Source of the DNA: an uncultured Clostridia bacterium
Lineage (GTDB): Bacteria; Bacillota_A; Clostridia; TANB77; CAG-508
NCBI GenBank assembly: GCA_944393165.1
Contig: CALXZF010000022.1
Coordinates: forward strand, 1-16,373
Length of the DNA stretch: 16,373 nt
Reading direction: 5' to 3'
The notes under the pieces were generated by a model, which was given only the letters and a program-made list of their open reading frames with translations, was not told the DNA's origin and ran no database searches. Below are positions 1-6,695 of the stretch, piece by piece (the first letter of the stretch is position 1; each line of letters begins with the position of its first letter). A program made the position numbers and the translations under genes.

Positions 1-481
1 GTTCTAAATTTAAGTCCTCTATTGTTACATTTTTCTTTTCTGGTTTTTGTATAACTGTTACTTGTCCACTGGTTTCTAATATTGCATATTCTACATCTCC
101 TATGTTTACTACATTGTTTCCTCTTAATCTTTCTTCTAATTCATTTACTGTAAATCTCTCTTTTTTTAGCATTTTCTCGTCGATTCTTCCCCTATATATT
201 AATATTGCAGGTTTTCCACATAATATTTCTCTTGCTTTAATACTTTTTATATTTACTATTGATATTATTAAATGCATTACTAATAGTGCTAATATAGGTA
301 TTATGCCATTTGTAATTGGAATTCCTGGATCGGCCATTGGCGTTGATGCCAAGTCGGCAATCATTATTGATATTGCTAGTTCAAATGGTTGCAATTGCCC
401 TATTTCTCTTTTCCCCATTAATCTCATTACTATCAATACTATTATGTATAAAAAAACTGACCTAATAAATGTAATTAACAT
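1..481 (-). CDS. DUF421 / YetF-family membrane protein, C-terminus cut by window edge
   Basis: About 160 residues are visible; the gene runs off the left edge. The N-terminus has two or three hydrophobic segments (roughly residues 2-20, 35-45 and 54-75) around the family hallmark MRLMGKREIGQLQPFEL. A soluble part follows, containing RGRIDEKMLKKERFTVNELEERLR and GDVEYAILETSGQ, which matches the DUF421 cytoplasmic domain of the YetF/YkjA/YdfS group. The biochemical role of this family is not firmly established; clostridial and bacillar members are often linked to spores. The start at 481 is fixed because an in-frame TGA lies two codons upstream, and it gives the usual family N-terminus. There is no Shine-Dalgarno sequence directly before this ATG. 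The nearest one (GAAAGGAG, 525-532) is about 40 bases upstream, in front of a short overlapping reading frame. The gene diverges from the holin-family gene at 823. The family call is confident; the function is not. Confidence 0.88.
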   Translation of the reverse strand, partial: MLITFIRSVFLYIIVLIVMRLMGKREIGQLQPFELAISIMIADLASTPMADPGIPITNGIIPILALLVMHLIISIVNIKSIKAREILCGKPAILIYRGRIDEKMLKKERFTVNELEERLRGNNVVNIGDVEYAILETSGQVTVIQKPEKKNVTIEDLNLE

Positions 482-521
482 ACTTCATTGCATGATATAT
501 TTTTAAGTTTAAATATATCAT
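462..521 (-). other. Possible 19-codon leader ORF overlapping the DUF421 start
   Basis: The only good Shine-Dalgarno sequence upstream of the DUF421 gene (AAAGGAG, ending at 525) precedes an ATG at 519-521 that opens a 19-residue frame ending in TAG at 462-464. The frame runs past the DUF421 ATG (479-481) in a different phase, so ribosomes ending here could restart on the real gene. The spacing of three bases between GGAG and ATG is very short, which weakens the case. The peptide (MIYLNLKIYH...) resembles nothing I recognise. It may be a coupling leader or only chance. Confidence 0.25.
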
Positions 522-571
522 ACGCTCCTTTCCGATTCTATTTACTTTTATTTTTCACAATTTTTTTTTAA

Positions 572-593
572 TTATTCATAATATTTTGAATAA
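572..593. repeat. 22-nt near-perfect palindrome upstream of the DUF421 gene
   Basis: TTATTCA and TGAATAA arms (572-578 and 587-593) surround a symmetric centre with one T/T mismatch pair (579/586). It lies about 50 bases upstream of the leader ribosome binding site and 90 upstream of the DUF421 start. No run of T follows on either strand, so it does not look like a terminator. It could be a regulator site, but in such AT-rich DNA chance is possible. Confidence 0.35.
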
Positions 594-618
594 AAAATTT
601 TTTTCTTTTAATAATAAG

Positions 619-753
619 AGTAATATCAAAGATTATTTTATTGTTTTTTGTTTTTTGTAACGGATATATATTAATTTGAAGTTTTTTGAGCGTAAAGTTT
701 TCTTTTGTTTTTTCTTATCTCTTTATTTTTGTAAAATAATCTTTGATATTACT
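619..753. repeat. Perfect 22-bp inverted repeat flanking a 91-base spacer
   Basis: The arm at 619-640 (begins AGTAATATCAAAG) is the exact reverse complement of 732-753 (ends CTTTGATATTACT): 22 of 22 positions match. The spacer 641-731 is T-rich and codes for nothing evident. This and the sites listed next to it account for the otherwise empty gap 482-822. The two neighbouring genes diverge, so it is not a shared terminator. Candidate explanations are a miniature transposable element with terminal repeats, an invertible promoter segment, or paired binding sites for a regulator of both genes. No clear target-site duplication abuts the arms, though ATAAT occurs near both ends (611-615 and 754-758). 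No recombinase gene is in the window. Confidence 0.85.
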
Positions 754-758
754 ATAAT
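729..758 (+). promoter_or_regulatory. Putative sigma-A promoter of the holin-family gene
   Basis: TTGTAA (729-734), 18 bases, then TATAAT (753-758). The predicted start would lie near 765, about 58 bases before the start codon at 823. The spacer is almost entirely the right arm of the inverted repeat. The first three bases of the -35 box belong to the repeat spacer, so inversion of that segment would change the -35 box. Confidence 0.5.
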
Positions 759-822
759 TTAAACCAAATGCATTTTAATGTTTTACTTGTAATCTGTTTA
801 AATGGATTTAGAGGAGGTTTAT

Positions 823-1188
823 ATGGAGAATAATCAAACTCAAACTAGAAGTAATACTTCTACTGTATGGCAAATAGTTGGTAGACTTATAACAGCCGCA
901 ATAGTTCTTGCAATAACTGCTTTCTTTACACCAGGTTTTGAAATAAGTAACATATGGGCTTTAGTCGCTGCTGCAGTAGTTCTTACTGTTATAGATTATT
1001 TAATTACAAAATTTACTGGTTTACATGTTAGTAGTTTTGGTAACGGATTCGTAGGATTCGTTCTAGCAGCAGTAGTATTGTATGTAACTCAATATTTTGT
1101 TGCAGGATATACAATATCATGGTTAGCAGCTATTGTTGGTGCACTAGTTTACGGAGTGGTTGATTACTTTTTACCAGGAGAAGCGTAA
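823..1188 (+). CDS. Small PF04020-type 'phage holin family' membrane protein (YvlD-like)
   Basis: A 121-residue protein with four predicted membrane helices at roughly residues 18-36, 43-62, 73-93 and 99-116. It is an internal duplication: FTPGFEISNIWALVAAAVV...VIDYLI (about 35-61) is echoed by FVAGYTISWLAAIVGALVYGVVDYFL (about 92-117). That matches PF04020 proteins (YvlD type), which are chromosomal in Bacillota and are not proven holins. The start at 823 is preferred over an in-frame ATG at 802 because GAGGAGG (811-817) sits five bases before 823 and would lie inside the longer reading frame. The gene is monocistronic, with its own promoter upstream and a strong terminator directly downstream. 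There is no endolysin or phage gene nearby, so a role in lysis is unlikely; an envelope-stress or membrane function is only a guess. Confidence 0.8.
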   Translation: MENNQTQTRSNTSTVWQIVGRLITAAIVLAITAFFTPGFEISNIWALVAAAVVLTVIDYLITKFTGLHVSSFGNGFVGFVLAAVVLYVTQYFVAGYTISWLAAIVGALVYGVVDYFLPGEA

Positions 1189-1192
1189 AGGC

Positions 1193-1226
1193 AAAAGCAA
1201 TTGGGAAATTTTCTCAATTGCTTTTT
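1193..1226. terminator. Bidirectional rho-independent terminator between convergent genes
   Basis: AAAAGCAATTG (1193-1203) pairs perfectly with CAATTGCTTTT (1215-1225) and the stem can extend inward through GGAAA/TTTCT. On the plus strand TTTTTACTTTTTTT follows; on the minus strand the stem ends in a CTTTTGCCTTT tract. It starts five bases after the holin-family stop and lies just past the stop of the ABC operon, so it probably serves both. Confidence 0.9.
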
Positions 1227-1233
1227 ACTTTTT

Positions 1234-3060
1234 TTATTCTTCTTCCTCATCAAATTGGCTATTATACAAGTCTGCATAAAATCCACCTTTTGCTAGCAAT
1301 TCATCATGAGTTCCTTGTTCTACGATATCTCCCTGATTCATAACTAAAATCAAATCAGAATTTTTAATTGTAGATAACCTATGCGCTATTACAAAGCTTG
1401 TTCTTCCTTTCATTAAGTTATCCATTGCGGCTTGTATTTGTATTTCTGTTCTTGTATCTATTGAACTTGTTGCTTCGTCTAATATTAGTATTTTTGGATT
1501 TGCTAATATTACCCTCGCAATTGTAAGTAATTGTTTTTGTCCAGCAGAAATATTTGAAGATTCTTCATTTATTACTGAATTATATCCTTTTGGTAATGTT
1601 TTTATATAATGATGCACATGTGCAGCTTTTGCTGCTTCTATTACTTCGTCATCTGTTGCATCTTCTTTGCTGTATTTTATGTTATCTTTGACGGTTCCAC
1701 CAAATAGCCATGTGTCTTGAAGTACCATACCAAACATCTTACGAAGTTCTCCTCTTTCAAAATCTTTGATGTTATGCCCGTCTACTAAAATCTCTCCGTC
1801 TGTTACATCATAAAACCTCATTAAAAGTTTTACCATTGTTGTTTTTCCTGCACCAGTCGGTCCAACAATTGCAATTTTTTGTCCTTCTTTAACTTTTGCA
1901 CTAAAATCTTTTATTATAATTTTGTCTGGATTATATCCAAATTTTACATGTTTAAATTCTACATTTCCATGTAATTTTGATGTATCGATTTCTCCTTTTG
2001 CAGTGTCGGCTTCTTCTGGTTCTTCCAAAAATTCAAATACTCTTTCTGCAGCAGCTACCATTGCTTGTAACAAGTTTGAAATCTGTGCTATTTGATTTAT
2101 TGGTTGTGTAAATTGTCTATTGTATTGAATAAAACTTTGAATATTTCCTACTGTAATTGTTCCATTTATAGCTAAATATCCACCTGCAACAGCAACTCCT
2201 ACATATCCTATATTTGCAATAAAGTTTGTTACCGGATGCATCAATCCTGATAAGAATTGAGCTCTCCATGCAGAATGATATAGCTCATCATTTGCTTTTT
2301 CAAAGTTGTTTGTTACTTTATTTTCTGCATTAAATGCTTTAACAACTGTAAGTCCACCATATATTTCTTCAACTTGCCCATTAACATGACCCAAATATTC
2401 TTGTTGCCTGTTGAAGTATTTTTGTGATTTTCCTACAATGAACTTGACAAGTAGTCCTGCTATAGGAAGAATAATTAAAGAAATCAAAGTCATTTGCCAA
2501 CTTATAGAGAACATCATAACTAAAATTCCTATAATTGTACATATTGCTGTAATTATTTGGGTAATACTTTGGTTTAAGTTCATACTTAATGTATCAATAT
2601 CATTTGTGATTATTGATAAAACTTCTCCATTGGTTCTTTTGTCAAAATAATTCATAGGAAGTTTATTTATCTTTGCTGCTATGTCATTACGAAGTCTATA
2701 TGTTATTTTTTGAGCAATTCCTGTCATTGTAAATCCTTGAACGAAGGAAAATATTGCACTTAATAAATATAACCCAAGAAGTGTTAATGCAATTTGTGCT
2801 ATCTTGCCAAAGTCTATTCCGCTTCCACCAGAAATTTTGCTCATCAACCCATTAAATACTTCTGTTGTTGCATTACCAAGTATTTTTGGTCCAACTATCG
2901 TAAATATTGTACTGCCAATTGCAAATATAATAACTACTATCAATGCAATCTTGTATTTTGACAAATATGAATCTATTAGTTTTTTCGTTGTTTTCTTAAA
3001 GTCTTTTGGTTTTTCTGTTGTAGTATGACCACGCATTGGTCCACCCATTGGTCCTGGCAT
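1234..3060 (-). CDS. ABC exporter half-transporter, catalytically competent subunit of a heterodimer
   Basis: A 608-residue fusion of a membrane domain (six helices, about residues 36-335) and an ATP-binding domain (about 365-600). Such type IV exporters move drugs, lipids or peptides out of the cell using ATP; the substrate cannot be read from the sequence. Visible motifs are Walker A GPTGAGKT (400-407), signature ISAGQ (504-508, with Ala in place of the first Gly of SGGQ), Walker B LILDE with catalytic Glu529, and H-loop His560. The intact Glu and His with a degenerate signature are complementary to the upstream partner, as in TM287/288-, BmrCD- and TmrAB-type pairs. The ATG directly abuts the partner's TAA stop, with no bases between, and its AGGAGG lies inside the last codons of the partner. 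Translation is therefore probably coupled and the two subunits made in equal amounts. The Gly/Pro/Met-rich N-terminus (MPGPMGGPMRGH) is a common feature of this subfamily. Confidence 0.94.
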   Translation of the reverse strand: MPGPMGGPMRGHTTTEKPKDFKKTTKKLIDSYLSKYKIALIVVIIFAIGSTIFTIVGPKILGNATTEVFNGLMSKISGGSGIDFGKIAQIALTLLGLYLLSAIFSFVQGFTMTGIAQKITYRLRNDIAAKINKLPMNYFDKRTNGEVLSIITNDIDTLSMNLNQSITQIITAICTIIGILVMMFSISWQMTLISLIILPIAGLLVKFIVGKSQKYFNRQQEYLGHVNGQVEEIYGGLTVVKAFNAENKVTNNFEKANDELYHSAWRAQFLSGLMHPVTNFIANIGYVGVAVAGGYLAINGTITVGNIQSFIQYNRQFTQPINQIAQISNLLQAMVAAAERVFEFLEEPEEADTAKGEIDTSKLHGNVEFKHVKFGYNPDKIIIKDFSAKVKEGQKIAIVGPTGAGKTTMVKLLMRFYDVTDGEILVDGHNIKDFERGELRKMFGMVLQDTWLFGGTVKDNIKYSKEDATDDEVIEAAKAAHVHHYIKTLPKGYNSVINEESSNISAGQKQLLTIARVILANPKILILDEATSSIDTRTEIQIQAAMDNLMKGRTSFVIAHRLSTIKNSDLILVMNQGDIVEQGTHDELLAKGGFYADLYNSQFDEEEE

Positions 3061-5196
3061 TTATTTTCCTCCTTTCTCACTTTGATTTAATTCTTCTTCT
3101 GACAATTGAGAAATAGCTATTTGTCTATATGTTTCGTTATTTTTCATCAATTCTTCATGTGTTCCCTGTCCTACAATTTTGCCTTCTTCTAATACTATAA
3201 TTTTATCTGCATTTAAAATTGTACTAATTCTTTGTGCTACTATAATAACTGTTTTATTTTCTGTTTTCTCTGCTAAAGCTTCTCTTAATTTGCTATCTGT
3301 TTTAAAATCCAATGCTGAAAAGCTATCGTCAAATACAAATATTTCTGGATCTTTTGCTATAGCTCTTGCTATAGATAAACGCTGTTTTTGTCCTCCAGAT
3401 ACATTTGATCCACCTTGTGCTATTGGGTCTTTGTATTTTTCTGGTTTGCCTTCAATGAATTCTTCTGCTTGAGCAATTTCTGCGGCTTTAACCATTTGCT
3501 CATCAGGCATATTATCATCAGCATATTTAATATTTGATTCAATTGTACCTGAGAAAAGTATTCCTCTTTGTGGCACAAATCCAATTATATCCCTTAAATC
3601 CTTTTGTGGTACATCTTTAACATTTACACCGTCTACCCAAAGTTCTCCACCAGTCACATCATAAAATCTTGGTATTAAATTTACTACTGTTGATTTACCA
3701 CTACCAGTGCTTCCTATTATAGCTGTTGTTTTGCCAGGTTCTGCTGTAAAGTTAATATCTTCTAGTATTTCAGTATCCGCATCTGGATATCTAAATGATA
3801 CATTTTTGAATTCTACCAATCCTTTTTTATCTGGATTAAATGGTTTTGTTTCTTCTTTGTCTTTTATACTTGGTTCTTTTTCAATAACTTCATTAATACG
3901 ATTTGCTGAAACTGATGCTCTTGGTAGCATAATTGAAATCATAGATATCATTAAGAATGCCATTACAATTTGCATTGTATATTGAATAAATGCCATCATG
4001 TCTCCAACTTGCATTGTTCCTGCGTCAACATTATGAGCACCAACCCATACGATTAGAACTGTAATAGAACTCATTATGAACATTAAAAGAGGCATCATCA
4101 TTGACATTGCTCTATTTACAAATATATTTGCTTTTATAAGTAGAGTATTAGAATTGTCAAATCGTTTTTCTTCTTTTTTCTCTGTGTTAAATGCCCTAAT
4201 TACAGGAAGACCAGTTAAAATTTCTCTTGAAACTTGATTTAATTTATCTATTAAATCCTGTAATTTTCTAAACTTAGGCATTGCTACTGCAAACAATGTT
4301 GCAACTACAATTAATATAGCCGCAATTGCCACACCGATAATCCAAGCCATTGAATTATCACTTGTTGTAAGAACTTTTATAAATCCTCCTATACCAACAA
4401 TAGGTGCATAAACCACTACTCTAAATAGCATTGCAATTAATTGTTGAATTTGTTGCACATCATTTGTGCTACGAGTTATAAGAGATGCTGTTGAAAAATC
4501 TCTTAGTTCTGCTGTTGAAAAGCTTATAACTTTCTTGAATACTTTGTCCCTTAAAGTTTTTCCAAGTTTTGCTGCTACTCTTGAAGATAATAGCATAATA
4601 GATACTGCGGAAATCATACTTATTAATGCGATTCCTAGCATTTGTAGTCCTGACATCAAAATATAATCATTTTGTAGTTTGTCAGTATCTACCCCCATGT
4701 TTTTATACAAAGTTCGCACTGCTGAGATTGCAGCTTGTTCCTTGACTGAATCTGCCATTTGCGATACATACCCAGCCCCATTAGTTCCTGCACTGTATTC
4801 TACAAGAGGTTCAGAAATCAAACCTACTAAATTGTTTAACTCTTCTTCTTCGAGATTATTTAGAACATAAATTTCATTTTTTTCTAAATTAAAATCTTTG
4901 CCTAAATATTTGTTAATAGTTTTCTCCTGGTCTCTTGTTGGGTCATTCTCTACCAAGTCATAATATTCTAGTATTTCATCATCATTCTCAGTAAATATTA
5001 AAAGATTGTCCATTTCATCTTTTGATATTACTTCTGGAGCAGCTTCTTCAATTCCTCCATATTGTATACCTACATTTACGATTTTAGAGGTATAATCTGG
5101 AAGTGCTAAATCTGCCGCTGCTTGAATACACAAAAGAATGACTATGAATAGTACAGATACCCACGAATTTTTTAGATTCTTTAATACCTTTAACAT
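3061..5196 (-). CDS. ABC exporter half-transporter with large extracellular loop, degenerate subunit
   Basis: A 711-residue membrane-plus-ATPase half-transporter. Helix 1 (about residues 12-33) is followed by an unusually large acidic outside segment of about 145 residues (35-178) before helix 2; typical exporters have a short loop there. The ATPase domain has Walker A GSTGSGKST (495-503), a good signature VSGGQ (599-603), Walker B VFDD with Asp where the catalytic Glu is expected (624), and Gln655 where the H-loop His is expected. Its own ATP site should therefore be non-hydrolytic while its signature completes the active site of the downstream partner. The start at 5196 is preferred over an in-frame ATG at 5226: AAAGGAGG sits four bases before 5196, and 5226 falls only about ten bases from the predicted transcription start. 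The gene is first in a two-gene operon with a consensus promoter and operator-like palindrome. Confidence 0.93.
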   Translation of the reverse strand: MLKVLKNLKNSWVSVLFIVILLCIQAAADLALPDYTSKIVNVGIQYGGIEEAAPEVISKDEMDNLLIFTENDDEILEYYDLVENDPTRDQEKTINKYLGKDFNLEKNEIYVLNNLEEEELNNLVGLISEPLVEYSAGTNGAGYVSQMADSVKEQAAISAVRTLYKNMGVDTDKLQNDYILMSGLQMLGIALISMISAVSIMLLSSRVAAKLGKTLRDKVFKKVISFSTAELRDFSTASLITRSTNDVQQIQQLIAMLFRVVVYAPIVGIGGFIKVLTTSDNSMAWIIGVAIAAILIVVATLFAVAMPKFRKLQDLIDKLNQVSREILTGLPVIRAFNTEKKEEKRFDNSNTLLIKANIFVNRAMSMMMPLLMFIMSSITVLIVWVGAHNVDAGTMQVGDMMAFIQYTMQIVMAFLMISMISIMLPRASVSANRINEVIEKEPSIKDKEETKPFNPDKKGLVEFKNVSFRYPDADTEILEDINFTAEPGKTTAIIGSTGSGKSTVVNLIPRFYDVTGGELWVDGVNVKDVPQKDLRDIIGFVPQRGILFSGTIESNIKYADDNMPDEQMVKAAEIAQAEEFIEGKPEKYKDPIAQGGSNVSGGQKQRLSIARAIAKDPEIFVFDDSFSALDFKTDSKLREALAEKTENKTVIIVAQRISTILNADKIIVLEEGKIVGQGTHEELMKNNETYRQIAISQLSEEELNQSEKGGK

Positions 5197-5235
5197 ACTT
5201 CCTCCTTTTACTTTTATTATATTCATTTACATTGC

Positions 5236-5252
5236 AAGTATATATTATACTT
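5236..5252. promoter_or_regulatory. 17-nt perfect palindrome (operator candidate) on the ABC promoter
   Basis: AAGTATA-TAT-TATACTT, with seven-base arms around a three-base centre. It covers the whole -10 box (5244-5249) and the expected transcription start of the ABC operon. A repressor bound here would block RNA polymerase. No regulator gene lies beside the operon in this window, so the protein is unknown. Confidence 0.55.
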
Positions 5253-5272
5253 CCTTTTGTAAACATTGTCAA
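5244..5272 (-). promoter_or_regulatory. Perfect-consensus sigma-A promoter of the ABC exporter operon
   Basis: On the minus strand TTGACA (5272-5267), exactly 17 bases, then TATAAT (5249-5244): every consensus base is present. The predicted start is near 5237, giving a leader of about 40 bases to the ATG at 5196. Just upstream of the -35, plus-strand TTTTGTGAA occurs twice (5290-5298 and 5301-5309 region), a possible further binding site. Confidence 0.85.
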
Positions 5273-5422
5273 TTAGTTTGTGTCCGAACTTTTGTGAATT
5301 TTTTGTGAACTCGTACACGCTGGTTAGCCTATAATAGAACTAGTTTGACTTTAAATTATACAAGGATCATATAAGCTAAAATGCTTTTAGACAAGATATA
5401 CAACAAAATTTTATCTCTTTTC

Positions 5423-5451
5423 TTTACAATTTAATATTACTCTTATATAAT
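5423..5451 (+). promoter_or_regulatory. Sigma-A promoter of the pseudouridine synthase gene
   Basis: TTTACA (5423-5428), 17 bases, TATAAT (5446-5451). The predicted start is near 5458, about 27 bases before the ATG at 5485. A second isolated TATAAT at 5330-5335 has no acceptable -35 box and is less likely to be used. Confidence 0.75.
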
Positions 5452-5484
5452 CAATGTATAATTTATATTTTGGAGATAGATTTT

Positions 5485-6342
5485 ATGCAAAAATTAATAG
5501 TTACTAAAAAATATGAAAGTAAAAAAGTAAGTGAATTTTTATATGCAAATTTCAACGGCCTTACTAAAAACACATTATACAAAGCTCTTCGAAAAAAAGA
5601 TGTTAGAATAAATGGCAAGAGAATAAATAGCGATGAAATTATTCATTTGAACGATGAAATTGAAGTATATATAGTTGATTCCTTATTATTTAAGCAAATA
5701 GCTTTAGATAAAGTTTATGAAGACGAATATATATTGGTGGTTAACAAACCTGGAGGAATTGAGGTTACAGGCAATAATTCTGTGACTGAAATACTCCAAA
5801 AAGAATATGAGTATATTGCACCATGTCATAGATTAGATAGAAACACTAAAGGATTAGTGCTATTCGCAAAAAATCAAGATGCATTAGATATATTGCTTGA
5901 GAAGTTTAAAAATAGAGAAATAGAAAAACATTATTTGGCCAAAGTGTATGGCATTCCAAAGAAAGATTCTCAAATTCTTACAGCTTATTTATTTAAAGAC
6001 AATAAAAAGTCTTTAGTATATATTTCAGATATTCCCAAAAAAGGATATGTTAAAATTAAAACTTCATATACTGTTTTGGACAAGCATACTAAAGAACATT
6101 ATAGTATATTAGATGTACAACTTCATACTGGTAAAACTCATCAAATTAGAGCTCATTTGGCACATATTGGTTTGCCTATTATTGGTGACGGCAAATATGG
6201 AATTAATGAAATTAATAAAAAATTTGGAGCTAAAACTCAAGAACTTTATAGTTATATTATAAAGTTTGATTTTAAAACCGATGCAGGAATCTTGAATTAT
6301 TTGAATGAAAGAGCACTTGAGCTTAAAGTGATTCATTATTAA
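5485..6342 (+). CDS. RluA-family RNA pseudouridine synthase
   Basis: A 285-residue protein that should convert specific uridines in rRNA or tRNA to pseudouridine. An N-terminal S4-like RNA-binding segment (about residues 12-62, with LYKALRKKDVRINGKRI) is followed by the catalytic domain. The family motif is HRLDRNTKGLVLFAK with catalytic Asp118. VVNKPGG (about 85-91) and the late motif LHTGKTHQIRAHLAHIGLPIIGD also fit RluA/RluC/RluD-type enzymes. Which site it modifies cannot be told. The start at 5485 uses GGAG at 5472-5475; an upstream in-frame TTG at 5470 would place that ribosome binding site inside the gene. It is transcribed alone from its own promoter and points toward the oppositely oriented ftsH operon. 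It is slightly shorter than typical RluD-type proteins. Confidence 0.93.
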   Translation: MQKLIVTKKYESKKVSEFLYANFNGLTKNTLYKALRKKDVRINGKRINSDEIIHLNDEIEVYIVDSLLFKQIALDKVYEDEYILVVNKPGGIEVTGNNSVTEILQKEYEYIAPCHRLDRNTKGLVLFAKNQDALDILLEKFKNREIEKHYLAKVYGIPKKDSQILTAYLFKDNKKSLVYISDIPKKGYVKIKTSYTVLDKHTKEHYSILDVQLHTGKTHQIRAHLAHIGLPIIGDGKYGINEINKKFGAKTQELYSYIIKFDFKTDAGILNYLNERALELKVIHY

Positions 6343-6419
6343 CCTTCCAAAAAATTACACACTTTACTTGACAAAGTCTATTAATATAAATTGATACAAT
6401 TCACAGTTTTAATTTTATT

Positions 6420-6461
6420 AGAGCAATATGTGCTAAAGAATTTTTTGGCACACATTGCTCT
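6420..6461. repeat. Long hairpin A downstream of rluA-type gene and ftsH
   Basis: AGAGCAATATGTGC (6420-6433) pairs with GCACACATTGCTCT (6448-6461): 13 of 14 pairs, the exception being A6428/C6453, which becomes a U-G wobble in a minus-strand transcript. The loop is 14 bases. No clear run of T follows on either strand, so it is not a textbook terminator, but it may mark the 3' end of either converging transcript. Confidence 0.6.
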
Positions 6462-6472
6462 ATGTTTATAAT

Positions 6473-6520
6473 AATAGTGAACAATAGCTATTATATTATT
6501 TATGACTACTGTTCACTATT
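6473..6520. repeat. Long hairpin B next to hairpin A
   Basis: AATAGTGAACA (6473-6483) pairs perfectly with TGTTCACTATT (6510-6520). After one A/C mismatch (6484/6509), again a U-G wobble on the minus strand, three further pairs form (6485-6487 with 6506-6508). The loop is 18 bases and AT-rich. It starts 11 bases after hairpin A. The rest of the 6343-6601 stretch shows no gene. Confidence 0.6.
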
Positions 6521-6601
6521 TACTTTATAAAAGCTCTTATTATTATTGTGTAAAAAATCTAATAAAATTTTAAATAGTAGCATTTTTTAACAACATATTT
6601 T

Positions 6602-6695
6602 GTTTTAAGGTCTGTCCCCTAGCGACAGGTTTGTCGTTTTAAGGCCTGTCCCTCAGCGACAAAGTTGTCGTTTTAAGGCCTGTCCCCAAACGACA
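6602..6695. repeat. 34-nt tandem repeat, 2.8 copies, REP-like, abutting the ftsH stop
   Basis: Three head-to-tail units begin GTTTTAAGG(T/C)CTGTCCC at 6602, 6636 and 6670. Units 1 and 2 are exactly 34 bases; the third stops after 26 bases at 6695, one base before the ftsH stop codon (6696-6698). Each unit boundary forms a stem: TGTCGTTT (6666-6673) pairs with AAACGACA (6688-6695). At the previous boundary TGTCGTT (6632-6638) pairs with AGCGACA (6655-6661) through one wobble. The loop carries AGGCCTGTCCC. The GC-rich GGGGACAGGCC core stands out from the AT-rich surroundings and resembles the short palindromic repeats scattered in clostridial genomes and mobilised by RAYT (IS200-like) transposases; that link is inference. 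Confidence 0.8.

Noticed and set aside
102..506. Plus-strand 134-codon frame at the left edge
   Set aside because: The opposite strand encodes a clear DUF421 protein; this frame is its mirror shadow.
823..1188. Prophage remnant implied by the 'holin' family name
   Set aside because: No endolysin, structural, integrase or repressor gene is nearby, and PF04020 proteins are common chromosomal membrane proteins.
5084..5272. Minus-strand 62-codon frame overlapping the ABC operon start
   Set aside because: It overlaps the real gene and promoter in another frame and has no ribosome binding site.
5381..5434. 17-codon ORF (MLLDKIYN...) upstream of the pseudouridine synthase
   Set aside because: It has a weak ribosome binding site and lies upstream of the best promoter for the gene, so it is probably chance.
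6368..6396. Promoter with TTGACA at 6368-6373 after the pseudouridine synthase gene
   Set aside because: At proper spacing the -10 would be TTGATA, a poor match, and no plus-strand gene follows.
6602..6695. CRISPR array
   Set aside because: The units are directly head to tail with no unique spacers, and no cas gene is present.
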